Shown in pieces: positions 13,864 to 19,941 of a DNA stretch of 19,941 nucleotides (position 1 is its first letter; the number at the start of each line of letters is the position of its first letter). This DNA comes from DATKRB01 sp036501425. GTDB taxonomy: Bacteria; Actinomycetota; Acidimicrobiia; Acidimicrobiales; RAAP-2. The stretch spans positions 1 to 19,941 of the forward strand of contig DASYAI010000019.1 of assembly GCA_036501425.1 (NCBI GenBank), written 5' to 3'. The position numbers and the translations under genes were made by a program. The notes beneath the pieces are model-generated. The model saw only the letters and a list, made by a program, of their open reading frames with translations. It did no database searches and was not told where the DNA came from.

Positions 13864-15579
13864 CTACTGCGCGTGCAACAGGGCATGGACCATGGAGTCG
13901 TAGAGCGCCTGCCAGCTCGCCTCGATGATGTTCTCCGACACCCCGATCGTCGTCCACGTTCGCTCGCCGTCGGTGGTGTCCACGAGCACCCGGGTGACGG
14001 CGCCGGTCCCCCGGCCGGTGTCGAGGACCCGGACCCGGTAGTCGGTGAGGTGCACGGTGGCCAGCACCGGGAAGTGCGGACCGATCGCCTGCCGGAGGGC
14101 GGCGTCGAGCGCGTTGACCGGCCCGTTGCCCTCGGCCGTGGCCACCATCCGGTGCTCGCCCACGTGCACCTTCACCGTGGCCTCCGTGGTCACCGGAACC
14201 CCCGGGGGCCCGGGGTCCCCGAGCATCGCCTCGCCCGGCCGCCCGCCGTCTCCCTGCCGGGCGGTGGTGTGATCGGTGATGACCCGGTAGGACTCGACGT
14301 CGAAGAACCCGGGCCGCCATCCGGCCGCCCGCCGCAGCAACAGCTCGAGCGATCCGTCGGCCACCTCGAAGTGGTAGCCCTCGTGCTCGAGCCGCTTGAG
14401 CTCGTCGAGGACCCGGCCGAGCACCTCGCCGTCGAGCGACAGGCCGAGCTCGGCCGCCTTCAGGCTCAGGGTGGAGCGGCCCGCCATCTCCGACACGACC
14501 ACCCGTGCCCCGTTGCCCACCAGCTCGGGCGAGACGTGCTCGTAGAGGTCGTGCCGCCGGGCCACCGCGCTGGCGTGGAGCCCGCCCTTGTGGGCGAAGA
14601 CCGAGGCACCGACGTAGGGCTGCTGGGGATCGGGGGCGATGTTCACCAACTCGGCGATGTGATGCGACACCGGCGTCAGCCGCACGAGCCGGTCGGGCGG
14701 GATGGTGCGGACGTTGAGCTTGAGCGACAGGTCGGGGATCGCCGTCGAGAGGTCGGCGTTGCCCGACCGCTCGCCGTAGCCGTTGACGCACCCCTGGACC
14801 TGCGAGGCGCCCGAGCGCACCGCGGCGAGCGAGTTGGCGACGGCACATCCGCTGTCGTTGTGGCAGTGGATCCCCACCTGCACGCCGACCGCCCCCATCA
14901 CGTCGGCCACGACCCGTTCGACCGCGTCGGGCAGGGCGCCGCCGTTGGTGTCGCAGAGCACCAGCGACTCCGCCCCCGCCGCCTCGGCCGCCCGCAGCAC
15001 CGACAGGGCGAACTCCGGGTTGTGCCGGTAGCCGTCGAAGAAGTGCTCGGCGTCGAGGAACACCCGCTTGCCGCAGTCGCGCAGGTAGGCCACCGAGTCG
15101 CTGACCATCGCCACCGCCTCGTCGAGCGACGTGCGCAGGGCGTCGGTCACGTGGCGGTCCCACGACTTGGCCACGATGCACACCACCGGCGTCTGGGCCT
15201 CCACCAGGTTGCGCAGGACGTCGTCCGCCTCGGCGCGCACCCCGGCCCGCCGGGTCGAGCCGAACGCCACCAGCGTGGCGGTGGCCAGGCTCAGCTCCTT
15301 GGGCGCGCGGGCGAAGAACTCGTCGTCCTTGGGGTTGGCCCCTGGCCACCCGCCCTCGATGTACGCAACCCCGAGATGGTCGAGCTGCTCGGCCACCCGC
15401 AGCTTGTCGTCGACGGTCAGCGAGAGCCCCTCCTGCTGGCTCCCGTCGCGCAGCGTGGTGTCGAAGATGTCGACCGCGGCCGGCATGCTCGGGAGTTCGT
15501 AGGCGTGGGACGCGCTGCGGTGGCGGTGCGCCGCGCCACGGTCGCTCGGCGTGGTGGGGTTGCTCGGGTCACTCGACAT
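13864..15579 (-). CDS. cimA: (R)-citramalate synthase
   Basis: 571 residues. CimA condenses pyruvate with acetyl-CoA to citramalate, the first step of the threonine-independent route to isoleucine. The HMGL-like TIM barrel has DTTLRDG (residues 40-46, metal ligand D45), the CimA-type EGGWPGANPKDDEF (75-88), the metal ligands H238 and H240 in GIHCHNDSG, and VNGYGERSGNADL (266-277). EGGWPG-NPKD favours CimA over 2-isopropylmalate synthase or homocitrate synthase. The C-terminal 150 residues form a LeuA-type dimerisation/allosteric domain (TTEATVKVHVGEHR, AEGNGPVNALD), likely feedback-controlled by isoleucine. ATG 15579 overlaps the ilvE stop by 11 nt and has AAGGA 10 nt upstream; the first 31 residues are low complexity, and the ATG at 15486 would match typical N-termini. 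Confidence 0.94.
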   Translation of the reverse strand: MSSDPSNPTTPSDRGAAHRHRSASHAYELPSMPAAVDIFDTTLRDGSQQEGLSLTVDDKLRVAEQLDHLGVAYIEGGWPGANPKDDEFFARAPKELSLATATLVAFGSTRRAGVRAEADDVLRNLVEAQTPVVCIVAKSWDRHVTDALRTSLDEAVAMVSDSVAYLRDCGKRVFLDAEHFFDGYRHNPEFALSVLRAAEAAGAESLVLCDTNGGALPDAVERVVADVMGAVGVQVGIHCHNDSGCAVANSLAAVRSGASQVQGCVNGYGERSGNADLSTAIPDLSLKLNVRTIPPDRLVRLTPVSHHIAELVNIAPDPQQPYVGASVFAHKGGLHASAVARRHDLYEHVSPELVGNGARVVVSEMAGRSTLSLKAAELGLSLDGEVLGRVLDELKRLEHEGYHFEVADGSLELLLRRAAGWRPGFFDVESYRVITDHTTARQGDGGRPGEAMLGDPGPPGVPVTTEATVKVHVGEHRMVATAEGNGPVNALDAALRQAIGPHFPVLATVHLTDYRVRVLDTGRGTGAVTRVLVDTTDGERTWTTIGVSENIIEASWQALYDSMVHALLHAQ

Positions 15580-16498
15580 GGTCGAGCCAGTCCTTGTAGC
15601 GGTCCAGCTCGCCGCGCACGGCGGCGAAGTAGGTCTGCTGGATCTCCTTGGTGATCGGGCCTGGCCGGCCGTCGCCGACCACCCGGTCGTCGACGGCGCG
15701 GATGGGCACGACCTCGGCCGCGGTGCCGGTGAGGAACGCCTCGTCGGCCAGGTACAGGTCGGTGCGGATGAGCGGCTCGTGCCGGACCTCGACGCCGAGG
15801 TCGGCGGCGATCGTCTCCACCGAATCCTGGGTGATGCCGGCGAGCGCCCCGGCGTCCGCCGTGGGCGGGGTCACGAGCAGGCCGTCGCGCACGATGAACA
15901 GGTTCTCGCCCGTGCACTCGCTCACCCGGCCGTCGGGGGCGAGCAGGACCGCCTCGTCGTAGCCGGCCTTCAGCGCCTCCACCTTGGCCAGCGAGGAGTT
16001 CACGTACATGCCGGTGCCCTTGGCCGCCGTCGGCACGGCGTTGGGGTCGTGGCGCTGCCACGAGCTGATCTTGACCGAGACGCCGTTGGCGACCCCTTCG
16101 TCGCCGAGGTAGCTCCCCCACGGCCACGAGGCGACGGCCACCTGCACCGGCGAGGGCAGCGGGTTGAGGCCCATCTCGCCGTACCCCAGGTACACCAGGG
16201 GGCGGATGTAGCAGCCGCCGGTCGAGCCGTTCACCGCCACCACCTCGCGGGTCGCGCGCACGAGCTCGTCCTCGGTGAAGGGGATGTCGATGAGGAAGAC
16301 CTTGGCCGAGGTGAACAGGCGGTGGATGTGGTCGGCGAGCCGGAAGATGGCGACACCGGTGGGCGTGGGGTACGCCCGGATGCCCTCGAACACCCCGGAC
16401 CCGTAGTGCATGGTGTGGGTGAGGACGTGGACCGTGGCGTCCGCCCAGTCGACGAGCTCGCCGTCCATCCAGATCTTTTCGGTTGGGGTGATGGGCAC
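15569..16498 (-). CDS. ilvE: Branched-chain amino acid aminotransferase
   Basis: 309 residues, class IV PLP-dependent aminotransferase. It interconverts branched-chain 2-oxoacids and Leu, Ile or Val with glutamate. The N-terminal IWMDGELVDWADATVHVLTH and HYGSGVFEGIRAY are typical, and the PLP lysine is K160 (PTAAKGTGMYVNS), the same number as in E. coli IlvE. SECTGENLFIVRDG, the GITQDSV phosphate-binding turn and EAFLTGTAAEVVPI follow in the usual order. GTG 16498 was chosen because AAAGGG lies 7 nt upstream and the protein begins like other IlvE; a longer frame reading into leuB has no support. The start is 2 nt after the leuB stop, and the end overlaps cimA, so the three genes are surely one operon. 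Confidence 0.96.
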   Translation of the reverse strand: MPITPTEKIWMDGELVDWADATVHVLTHTMHYGSGVFEGIRAYPTPTGVAIFRLADHIHRLFTSAKVFLIDIPFTEDELVRATREVVAVNGSTGGCYIRPLVYLGYGEMGLNPLPSPVQVAVASWPWGSYLGDEGVANGVSVKISSWQRHDPNAVPTAAKGTGMYVNSSLAKVEALKAGYDEAVLLAPDGRVSECTGENLFIVRDGLLVTPPTADAGALAGITQDSVETIAADLGVEVRHEPLIRTDLYLADEAFLTGTAAEVVPIRAVDDRVVGDGRPGPITKEIQQTYFAAVRGELDRYKDWLDHVE

Positions 16499-16500
16499 GG

Positions 16501-17544
16501 TCAGACCCTTTCTGCGACGGCGTCGCCGATGGCACTCGTGGCGAGGCGAGCGCCGCCCCGCGAGTCGTCGGTCCCGGCAGCGCCGGTGGTAGCCACGTCG
16601 TGCACCGCCTTCAGGACGCGGGTCGCCGCGCCCTGCTCCCCCAGGTGCTCGAGCATCAGGGCGGCCGAGTGGATCGCCGCCAGGGGGTTGGCCACGCCGC
16701 GGCCGGCGATGTCGTGGGCGGCGCCGTGCACCGGCTCGAACAGCGAGGGGCCGGTGCGCGCCGGGTTCAAGTTGGCCGACGCGGCGAAGCCGATGCCGCC
16801 GCTCACCGCGCCGGCGAGGTCGGTGAGGATGTCCCCGAAGAGGTTGTCGGTGACGATCACGTCGTAGCGGTCGGGCTGCTCGACCAGGTAGATGCAGGCG
16901 GCGTCGACGTGGTGGTAGTCGTAGGTGACGTCGGCGAACTCGCGGGAGACCTCGTGGACGGTGCGCTGCCACAGGTCGCCGGCGAAGGTGAGCACGTTGG
17001 TCTTGTGCACCAAGGTGAGCCGGCGGCGCTCACGTCGCTGGGCCAGTTCGAACGCGAAGCGCACGCACCGCTCGACGCCCATACGGGTGTTGACGGATCC
17101 CTGGGTGGCCACCTCGTGGGGCGTGCCCCGGCGCAGGAACCCGCCCTCGCCCGCGTAGGTGCCCTCGGTGTTCTCGCGGATGACCACGAAGTCGGCGCCC
17201 TGGGCGATCGAACCGGGCACGCCGCGGAACGGCCGAAGGTTCACGTACAGGTCGAGCTCGAAGCGCAGGCGCAGCAGGAGCCCCCGCTCGAGCGTGCCCG
17301 ACGGCACGGTCGTGTCCCCGATCGGCGGCCCGACGGCGCCCAGGAGGATGGCGTCGAACCCCCGCAGCTCCTCGAGCGTCCCGTCGGGCAGCACGTCGCC
17401 GGTGCGGACGAACCGCTGGGCGCCGAGGTCGAACGGCGTGGTCTGCAACTCGACCCCGGTCGCCGCCACCACCTTCAACGCCTCGTCGCACACCTCGGGC
17501 CCGATCCCGTCGCCACCGATCACCGCCACCCGGTGCGCCGTCAC
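16501..17544 (-). CDS. leuB: 3-isopropylmalate dehydrogenase
   Basis: 347 residues. LeuB oxidatively decarboxylates 3-isopropylmalate in leucine synthesis, and also the erythro-3-methylmalate made from citramalate. It begins HRVAVIGGDGIGPEV, has GAVGPPIGDTTVPSG, LRFELDLYVNLRPF (catalytic arginines), VIRENTEGTYAGEGG, the Lys-containing LVHKTNVL, and the metal-binding signature NLFGDILTDLAGAVSGG-G (isocitrate/isopropylmalate dehydrogenase signature). FEPVHGAAHDIAGRGVANP, the nucleotide-binding loop, follows. GTG 17544 was selected because GGGAGG lies 4 nt upstream; an in-frame ATG at 17571 would put that site inside the coding sequence. It heads the leuB-ilvE-cimA operon. Upstream lies a candidate attenuator. 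Confidence 0.96.
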   Translation of the reverse strand: MTAHRVAVIGGDGIGPEVCDEALKVVAATGVELQTTPFDLGAQRFVRTGDVLPDGTLEELRGFDAILLGAVGPPIGDTTVPSGTLERGLLLRLRFELDLYVNLRPFRGVPGSIAQGADFVVIRENTEGTYAGEGGFLRRGTPHEVATQGSVNTRMGVERCVRFAFELAQRRERRRLTLVHKTNVLTFAGDLWQRTVHEVSREFADVTYDYHHVDAACIYLVEQPDRYDVIVTDNLFGDILTDLAGAVSGGIGFAASANLNPARTGPSLFEPVHGAAHDIAGRGVANPLAAIHSAALMLEHLGEQGAATRVLKAVHDVATTGAAGTDDSRGGARLATSAIGDAVAERV

Positions 17545-17630
17545 CGAACCTCCCTGATCATGTCGTCCCATCCCTCGTCACGCCGCGGCCGTCCCGGCTG
17601 CCCGGCTCCGCAGTTCCCGACCCGCAATTG

Positions 17631-17657
17631 AAAAACCGCCCACCCCCGGGTGGACGG
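17631..17657 (-). terminator. Intrinsic terminator in the leuB leader (attenuator)
   Basis: On the minus strand CCGTCCACCC (17657-17648), a 2-nt loop and GGGTGGGCGG (17645-17636) form a 10-bp stem with one T-G wobble, followed directly by TTTTT (17635-17631). It lies about 86 nt before the leuB start and there is no minus-strand gene upstream for it to terminate, apart from the leader ORF, so it most likely acts as an attenuator. Confidence 0.7.
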
Positions 17658-17663
17658 TCGAAC

Positions 17664-17691
17664 AGGCACGCACCGGCAGGGGTGCGTGCCT
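17664..17691 (-). promoter_or_regulatory. 11-bp leader hairpin upstream of the leuB terminator
   Basis: AGGCACGCACC and GGTGCGTGCCT are perfectly complementary arms around the loop (17675-17680). On the minus strand the first arm begins inside the stop codon of the leader ORF, and the hairpin ends 6 nt before the terminator stem. This is the position of a pause or leader-shielding hairpin in ribosome-mediated attenuation. No T-tract follows it, so it is not itself a terminator. Confidence 0.6.
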
Positions 17692-17725
17692 AGCGAATGA
17701 ATACCGTGCGCCAAGCGCGGGTCAT
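17690..17725 (-). CDS. Candidate leuB leader peptide (11 residues)
   Basis: ATG 17725 opens MTRAWRTVFIR and stops at TAG 17692-17690, which overlaps the following hairpin. The only aliphatic branched-chain codons, GTA (Val) and ATT (Ile), sit close to the stop and are codons almost absent from the neighbouring genes, where third positions are nearly always G or C. Slow reading of them when Val or Ile is short could control the downstream terminator. The ATG lies 8 nt after a -10-like GAGACT, so the mRNA would be leaderless or nearly so. There is no leucine codon. Function is inferred from arrangement only. Confidence 0.45.
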   Translation of the reverse strand: MTRAWRTVFIR

Positions 17726-17733
17726 CGCCCGAC

Positions 17734-17763
17734 AGTCTCCCTCACCTGCGGCGGATCCGTCAA
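17734..17763 (-). promoter_or_regulatory. Candidate leuB operon promoter
   Basis: On the minus strand TTGACG (17763-17758) is followed after 18 nt by GAGACT (17739-17734). The -35 is close to consensus; the -10 keeps only the important A and final T. The predicted start lies at about 17727-17725, at the leader ORF. Confidence 0.45.
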
Positions 17764-17902
17764 CCAGGCCCGGCGGCCCGGCAGGTCGGGGCGTCCGGCA
17801 CGCGAACCCCGGGTCCCCGCAGTCTCCACTGCCGCGACGGACCCGGTAGCCTCTCCGGGAGAGCCACCGCCGCGGCGGCGACGCGCATCGACGGAGGAAG
17901 CA

Positions 17903-18421
17903 GTGACGACCGACGGACCGCTCGGCGGCGCCGAGCCCACCCGCCTCACCCGGGCGACCTACGACCGGCTGACCGACGAGCTGACCGACCTGACCACCCG
18001 CGGACGGGTGGAGATCGCCCAGCAGATCGAGGCCGCCCGCGCTCTCGGCGACCTGTCGGAGAACGGCGACTACCACGCGGCCAAGGACTCGCAGGGCAAG
18101 ATGGAGTCCCGGATCCGCCAGCTGCAGGCCTTGCTGAAGGACGCCCAGGTCATGGACGACGACGAGGTCGGCCCGGCGGCCGACGGGACGGTGGCCACGG
18201 GGACCACGGTGACCATCCGCTACGAGGGGGACGACGACGAGGACGTGCAGGAGTTCTTCGTCGGATCGATCGAGGAGCGCCAGGGGGCGCTGCCGGTGGT
18301 CTCCCCCAGCGCGCCGCTCGGCCAGGCGCTGCTCGGCAAGCGCGCCGGCGCCAAGGTCGAGTACAAGGCGCCCGGCGGGGTGCTCCGGGTGGAGATCGTG
18401 AAGGTGGGCAGCCTCCGATGA
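17903..18421 (+). CDS. greA: Transcription elongation factor GreA
   Basis: 172 residues, slightly longer than E. coli GreA (158). GreA enters the RNA polymerase secondary channel and stimulates cleavage of backtracked RNA. The N-terminal coiled coil (about residues 15-85) has at its tip GDLSENGDYHAAKD, with D50 and E53 matching the catalytic D41/E44 of E. coli. The C-terminal FKBP-like domain ends SPSAPLGQALLGKRAGAKVEYKAPGG. The tip and domain order identify GreA rather than an unrelated coiled-coil anti-cleavage factor. GTG 17903 has GGAGG 5 nt upstream. The stop overlaps the leuC start (ATGA), so greA and leuC are translationally coupled, an unusual partnership. It diverges from leuB. Confidence 0.95.
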   Translation: MTTDGPLGGAEPTRLTRATYDRLTDELTDLTTRGRVEIAQQIEAARALGDLSENGDYHAAKDSQGKMESRIRQLQALLKDAQVMDDDEVGPAADGTVATGTTVTIRYEGDDDEDVQEFFVGSIEERQGALPVVSPSAPLGQALLGKRAGAKVEYKAPGGVLRVEIVKVGSLR

Positions 18422-19812
18422 CCCCGACGTCGCCGGCCCCGCGCACCCTGGTCGACAAGATCTGGGACGCCCACGTCGTGCACGCTGCCGAGGGCGAGCC
18501 CGACCTGCTCTTCGTGGACCTCCACCTGGTGCACGAGGTCACCTCCCCCCAGGCGTTCGACGGCCTGCGCCTCGCCGGGCGCGGCGTGCGGCGCCCGGAC
18601 CTGACGATCGCGACCGCCGACCACAACGTGCCCACCGAGCACATCGACCGCCCGGTGGCCGACCCGATCTCGGCCCGCCAGCTGGAGGTCCTGAACGCGA
18701 ACTGCACCGAGTTCGGCATCCGGTGCTTCCCCATGGGGGACCCCGACCAGGGCATCGTCCACGTCATCGGGCCCGAGCAGGGCCTCAGCCAGCCCGGCAT
18801 GACCATCGTGTGCGGGGACAGCCACACCTCCACCCACGGCGCCATGGGCGCCCTGGCGTTCGGCATCGGCACCAGCGAGGTGGAGCACGTCCTCGCCACC
18901 CAGACGCTGCCGCAGCAGCGGCCGCGCACCATGGCGATCGAGGTTGACGGAGCCCTTCCGGACGGCGTCACGGCCAAGGACCTGGTGCTTGGCATCATCA
19001 GCCAGATCGGAACCGGCGGTGGCCAGGGCTACGTCATCGAGTACCGCGGCGAGGCGATCCGTGCGCTGTCGATGGAGGGCCGGATGACGGTCTGCAACAT
19101 GTCGATCGAGGCCGGCGCGCGCGCCGGAATGGTCGCACCTGACGAAACCACGTTCGACTATCTCCGTGACCGGGAGCGTGCTCCGAAGGGCGCCGACTGG
19201 GATGTCGCAGTCAGTTACTGGCGCTCACTCGCGACCGACGACGACGCAAGGTTCGACGCCACCGTTCACGTGGACGCGACCGCGTTGTCGCCCTGGGTGA
19301 CCTGGGGCACCAATCCGGGCCAGGGTGCCGCGCTGGGTGGGGCCGTCCCGGCTCCGGTCGATGCGGCAGCCGAAAGAGCCTTGACCTACATGGGTCTCGC
19401 TCCCGGCACCCGGCTGCGGGACGTGGCCGTCGACACCGTGTTCATCGGCTCGTGCACCAACGGTCGGCTCGAGGATCTGCGGGCCGCAGCCGCCGTGCTG
19501 CGCGGTCGAAAGGTCGCGAACGGTGTCGAGGTTCTGGTGGTCCCGGGATCGGCTGAGGTGAAGGCCAAGGCCGAGGCCGAAGGCCTTGATGAGGTCTTCA
19601 CGGCGGCCGGCGCACAGTGGCGTGGTGCCGGATGTTCGATGTGCCTGGCCATGAATCCCGACAAGGTTGCGCCCGGCAAACGCAGCGCATCGACGTCGAA
19701 TCGAAATTTTGAAGGCAGGCAAGGTCCTGGCGCTCGCACCCACCTGGTGTCACCTCCGGTGGCTGCTGCCACGGCCATTACCGGGCGACTCACTGCGCCC
19801 GCAGATCTGTAG
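18418..19812 (+). CDS. leuC: 3-isopropylmalate dehydratase large subunit
   Basis: 464 residues, full length. With LeuD it isomerises 2- to 3-isopropylmalate, and citramalate to 3-methylmalate. The [4Fe-4S] ligands are C346 (GSCTNGR), C406 and C409 (GCSMC). Other signatures are ADHNVPT, CGDSHTSTHGA, FGIGTSEVEHVLATQT, EGRMTVCNM, VAPDETTFDYL, VTWGTNPGQ and STSNRNFEGRQG. The start ATG overlaps greA's stop. Codon use changes sharply inside the gene: 159 of 160 codons (18421-18900) end in G or C, against 232 of 300 (18901-19800), and only 10 of 20 at 19681-19740. The protein nevertheless reads as intact, without frameshift, so the change suggests homologous replacement of the 3' part, or a join of two related sequences. 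LeuD follows after 11 nt. Confidence 0.96.
   Translation: MTPTSPAPRTLVDKIWDAHVVHAAEGEPDLLFVDLHLVHEVTSPQAFDGLRLAGRGVRRPDLTIATADHNVPTEHIDRPVADPISARQLEVLNANCTEFGIRCFPMGDPDQGIVHVIGPEQGLSQPGMTIVCGDSHTSTHGAMGALAFGIGTSEVEHVLATQTLPQQRPRTMAIEVDGALPDGVTAKDLVLGIISQIGTGGGQGYVIEYRGEAIRALSMEGRMTVCNMSIEAGARAGMVAPDETTFDYLRDRERAPKGADWDVAVSYWRSLATDDDARFDATVHVDATALSPWVTWGTNPGQGAALGGAVPAPVDAAAERALTYMGLAPGTRLRDVAVDTVFIGSCTNGRLEDLRAAAAVLRGRKVANGVEVLVVPGSAEVKAKAEAEGLDEVFTAAGAQWRGAGCSMCLAMNPDKVAPGKRSASTSNRNFEGRQGPGARTHLVSPPVAAATAITGRLTAPADL
18940..19812. other. Region of foreign-looking codon use within leuC
   Basis: The first codons departing from the G/C-ending pattern are GTT 18943, GGA 18949 and CTT 18955. From there to the leuC stop about 77% of codons end in G or C, versus 99% before. 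Codons such as AAT, TTT, AAA, CAA, AGA and TGT, nearly missing elsewhere, occur here. GC content of sampled 60-nt blocks falls from about 72% (18601-18660) to about 60% (19681-19740). Confidence 0.7.
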
Positions 19813-19823
19813 GGAGTCGACAA

Positions 19824-19941
19824 GTGGAGCCATTCACCACGCACACCGGACACGGCGTCCCGCTGCGCCGCAGCAACGTCGACACCGACCAGATCATCCC
19901 CGCGGAGTACCTCAAGCGAGTCTCGCGCAACGGGTTCGAGG
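19824..19941 (+). CDS. leuD: 3-isopropylmalate dehydratase small subunit, 5' part (runs off window)
   Basis: The first 39 codons are visible. GTG 19824 begins MEPFTTHTGHGVPLRR, followed by NVDTDQIIPAEYLKR, the substrate-site signature of LeuD. An AGGGAG sits 7 nt upstream. LeuD forms a heterodimer with LeuC and supplies the swivelling domain. Third positions return to mostly G or C (36 of 39), unlike the end of leuC. The 11-nt gap from leuC implies one operon, greA-leuC-leuD. Confidence 0.93.
   Translation, partial: MEPFTTHTGHGVPLRRSNVDTDQIIPAEYLKRVSRNGFE

Larger units (their letters stand above)
17545..17902. other. Divergent leuB/greA spacer: leuB leader plus greA upstream region
   Basis: This 358-nt spacer has no long gene. 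Its left half carries, on the minus strand, a candidate promoter, leader ORF, hairpin and terminator for leuB, listed separately. Its right half leads to greA: a -10-like TAGCCT at 17847-17852 without a convincing -35, and GGAGG at 17893-17897, 5 nt before the GTG start. Frames crossing the spacer are GC-driven and not credible genes. Confidence 0.7.

Noticed and set aside
13199..15349. 716-codon minus-strand frame overlapping cimA and its neighbour
   Set aside because: A frame shadow of cimA: Arg/Gly/Ala/Pro-rich without motifs, produced by scarcity of stop codons at high GC.
15551..16867. 438-codon plus-strand frame opposite ilvE and leuB
   Set aside because: Shadow of two well-identified minus-strand enzymes; no start signal or domain.
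16499..16972. N-terminal extension of ilvE into leuB
   Set aside because: A ribosome binding site and the usual IlvE N-terminus support GTG 16498; the extension is the wrong-frame translation of leuB.
17545..17760. T-box riboswitch upstream of leuB
   Set aside because: The T-box antiterminator core and specifier domain are not present; the short ORF plus hairpin and terminator fit better.
17690..18076. 128-codon minus-strand frame through the greA 5' end and the leuB leader
   Set aside because: Most of it is antisense to greA and has no recognisable content; only its last 11 codons, beginning at ATG 17725, make sense as a leader peptide.
1..19941. Mobile elements, CRISPR arrays, tRNA or rRNA genes
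   Set aside because: No transposase, integrase, regularly spaced repeats or recognisable tRNA/rRNA sequence was seen by eye; a small RNA gene could still escape this inspection.

Overview
The window is about 20 kb of very GC-rich DNA (roughly 70% by eye) with dense, mostly housekeeping genes on both strands. Nearly all codons end in G or C, GTG starts are common, and several genes look leaderless. The gene families (SufB, actinobacterial-type MutY, a RipA-like NlpC/P60 hydrolase, a PilX-like secreted protein) fit a high-GC actinobacterium. A lineage such as the Acidimicrobiia is an inference from protein style, not a demonstrated placement. I see no transposase, integrase, CRISPR array, rRNA or tRNA.

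Left part (1-5500): the 3' end of a secreted PilX-like protein gene (+) faces a minus-strand pair, sufB followed by a small four-cysteine protein. An AT-richer spacer with two abutting palindromes separates sufB from a divergent gene for protease II (oligopeptidase B). No other suf gene is visible beside sufB.

Middle part (5500-13300): two minus-strand pairs, MBL-fold hydrolase with flavin reductase, and DUF6941-like protein with mutY. Then come a plus-strand SAM methyltransferase behind a possible 9-codon leader ORF, a minus-strand CitE/malyl-CoA-lyase-like gene, a plus-strand NlpC/P60 hydrolase, a divergent Lgt-family gene and a minus-strand alpha/beta hydrolase. Three minus-strand genes (starts at 6862, 8270 and 10055) share a -10-like hexamer exactly 6 nt before a GTG start, the geometry of leaderless transcription.

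Right part (13300-19941): a branched-chain amino acid locus. On the minus strand lie leuB, ilvE, cimA and a conserved protein of unknown function, tightly packed. On the plus strand lie greA, leuC and the beginning of leuD, with greA and leuC overlapping by ATGA. CimA makes citramalate; LeuCD and LeuB convert it to 2-oxobutyrate for isoleucine, and the same LeuBCD serve leucine; IlvE performs the last transamination. The 358-nt divergent spacer holds what looks like a complete transcription attenuator for leuB: promoter, 11-residue leader ORF, 11-bp hairpin and an intrinsic terminator with a U5 tract.

The most noteworthy signals are this attenuator, an abrupt change in third-position GC inside leuC (159/160 codons before about 18900, 232/300 after) suggesting a mosaic gene or a join, the leaderless promoters, and the pairing of sufB with a cysteine-rich small protein. 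I did not find a convincing new defence or mobile system.
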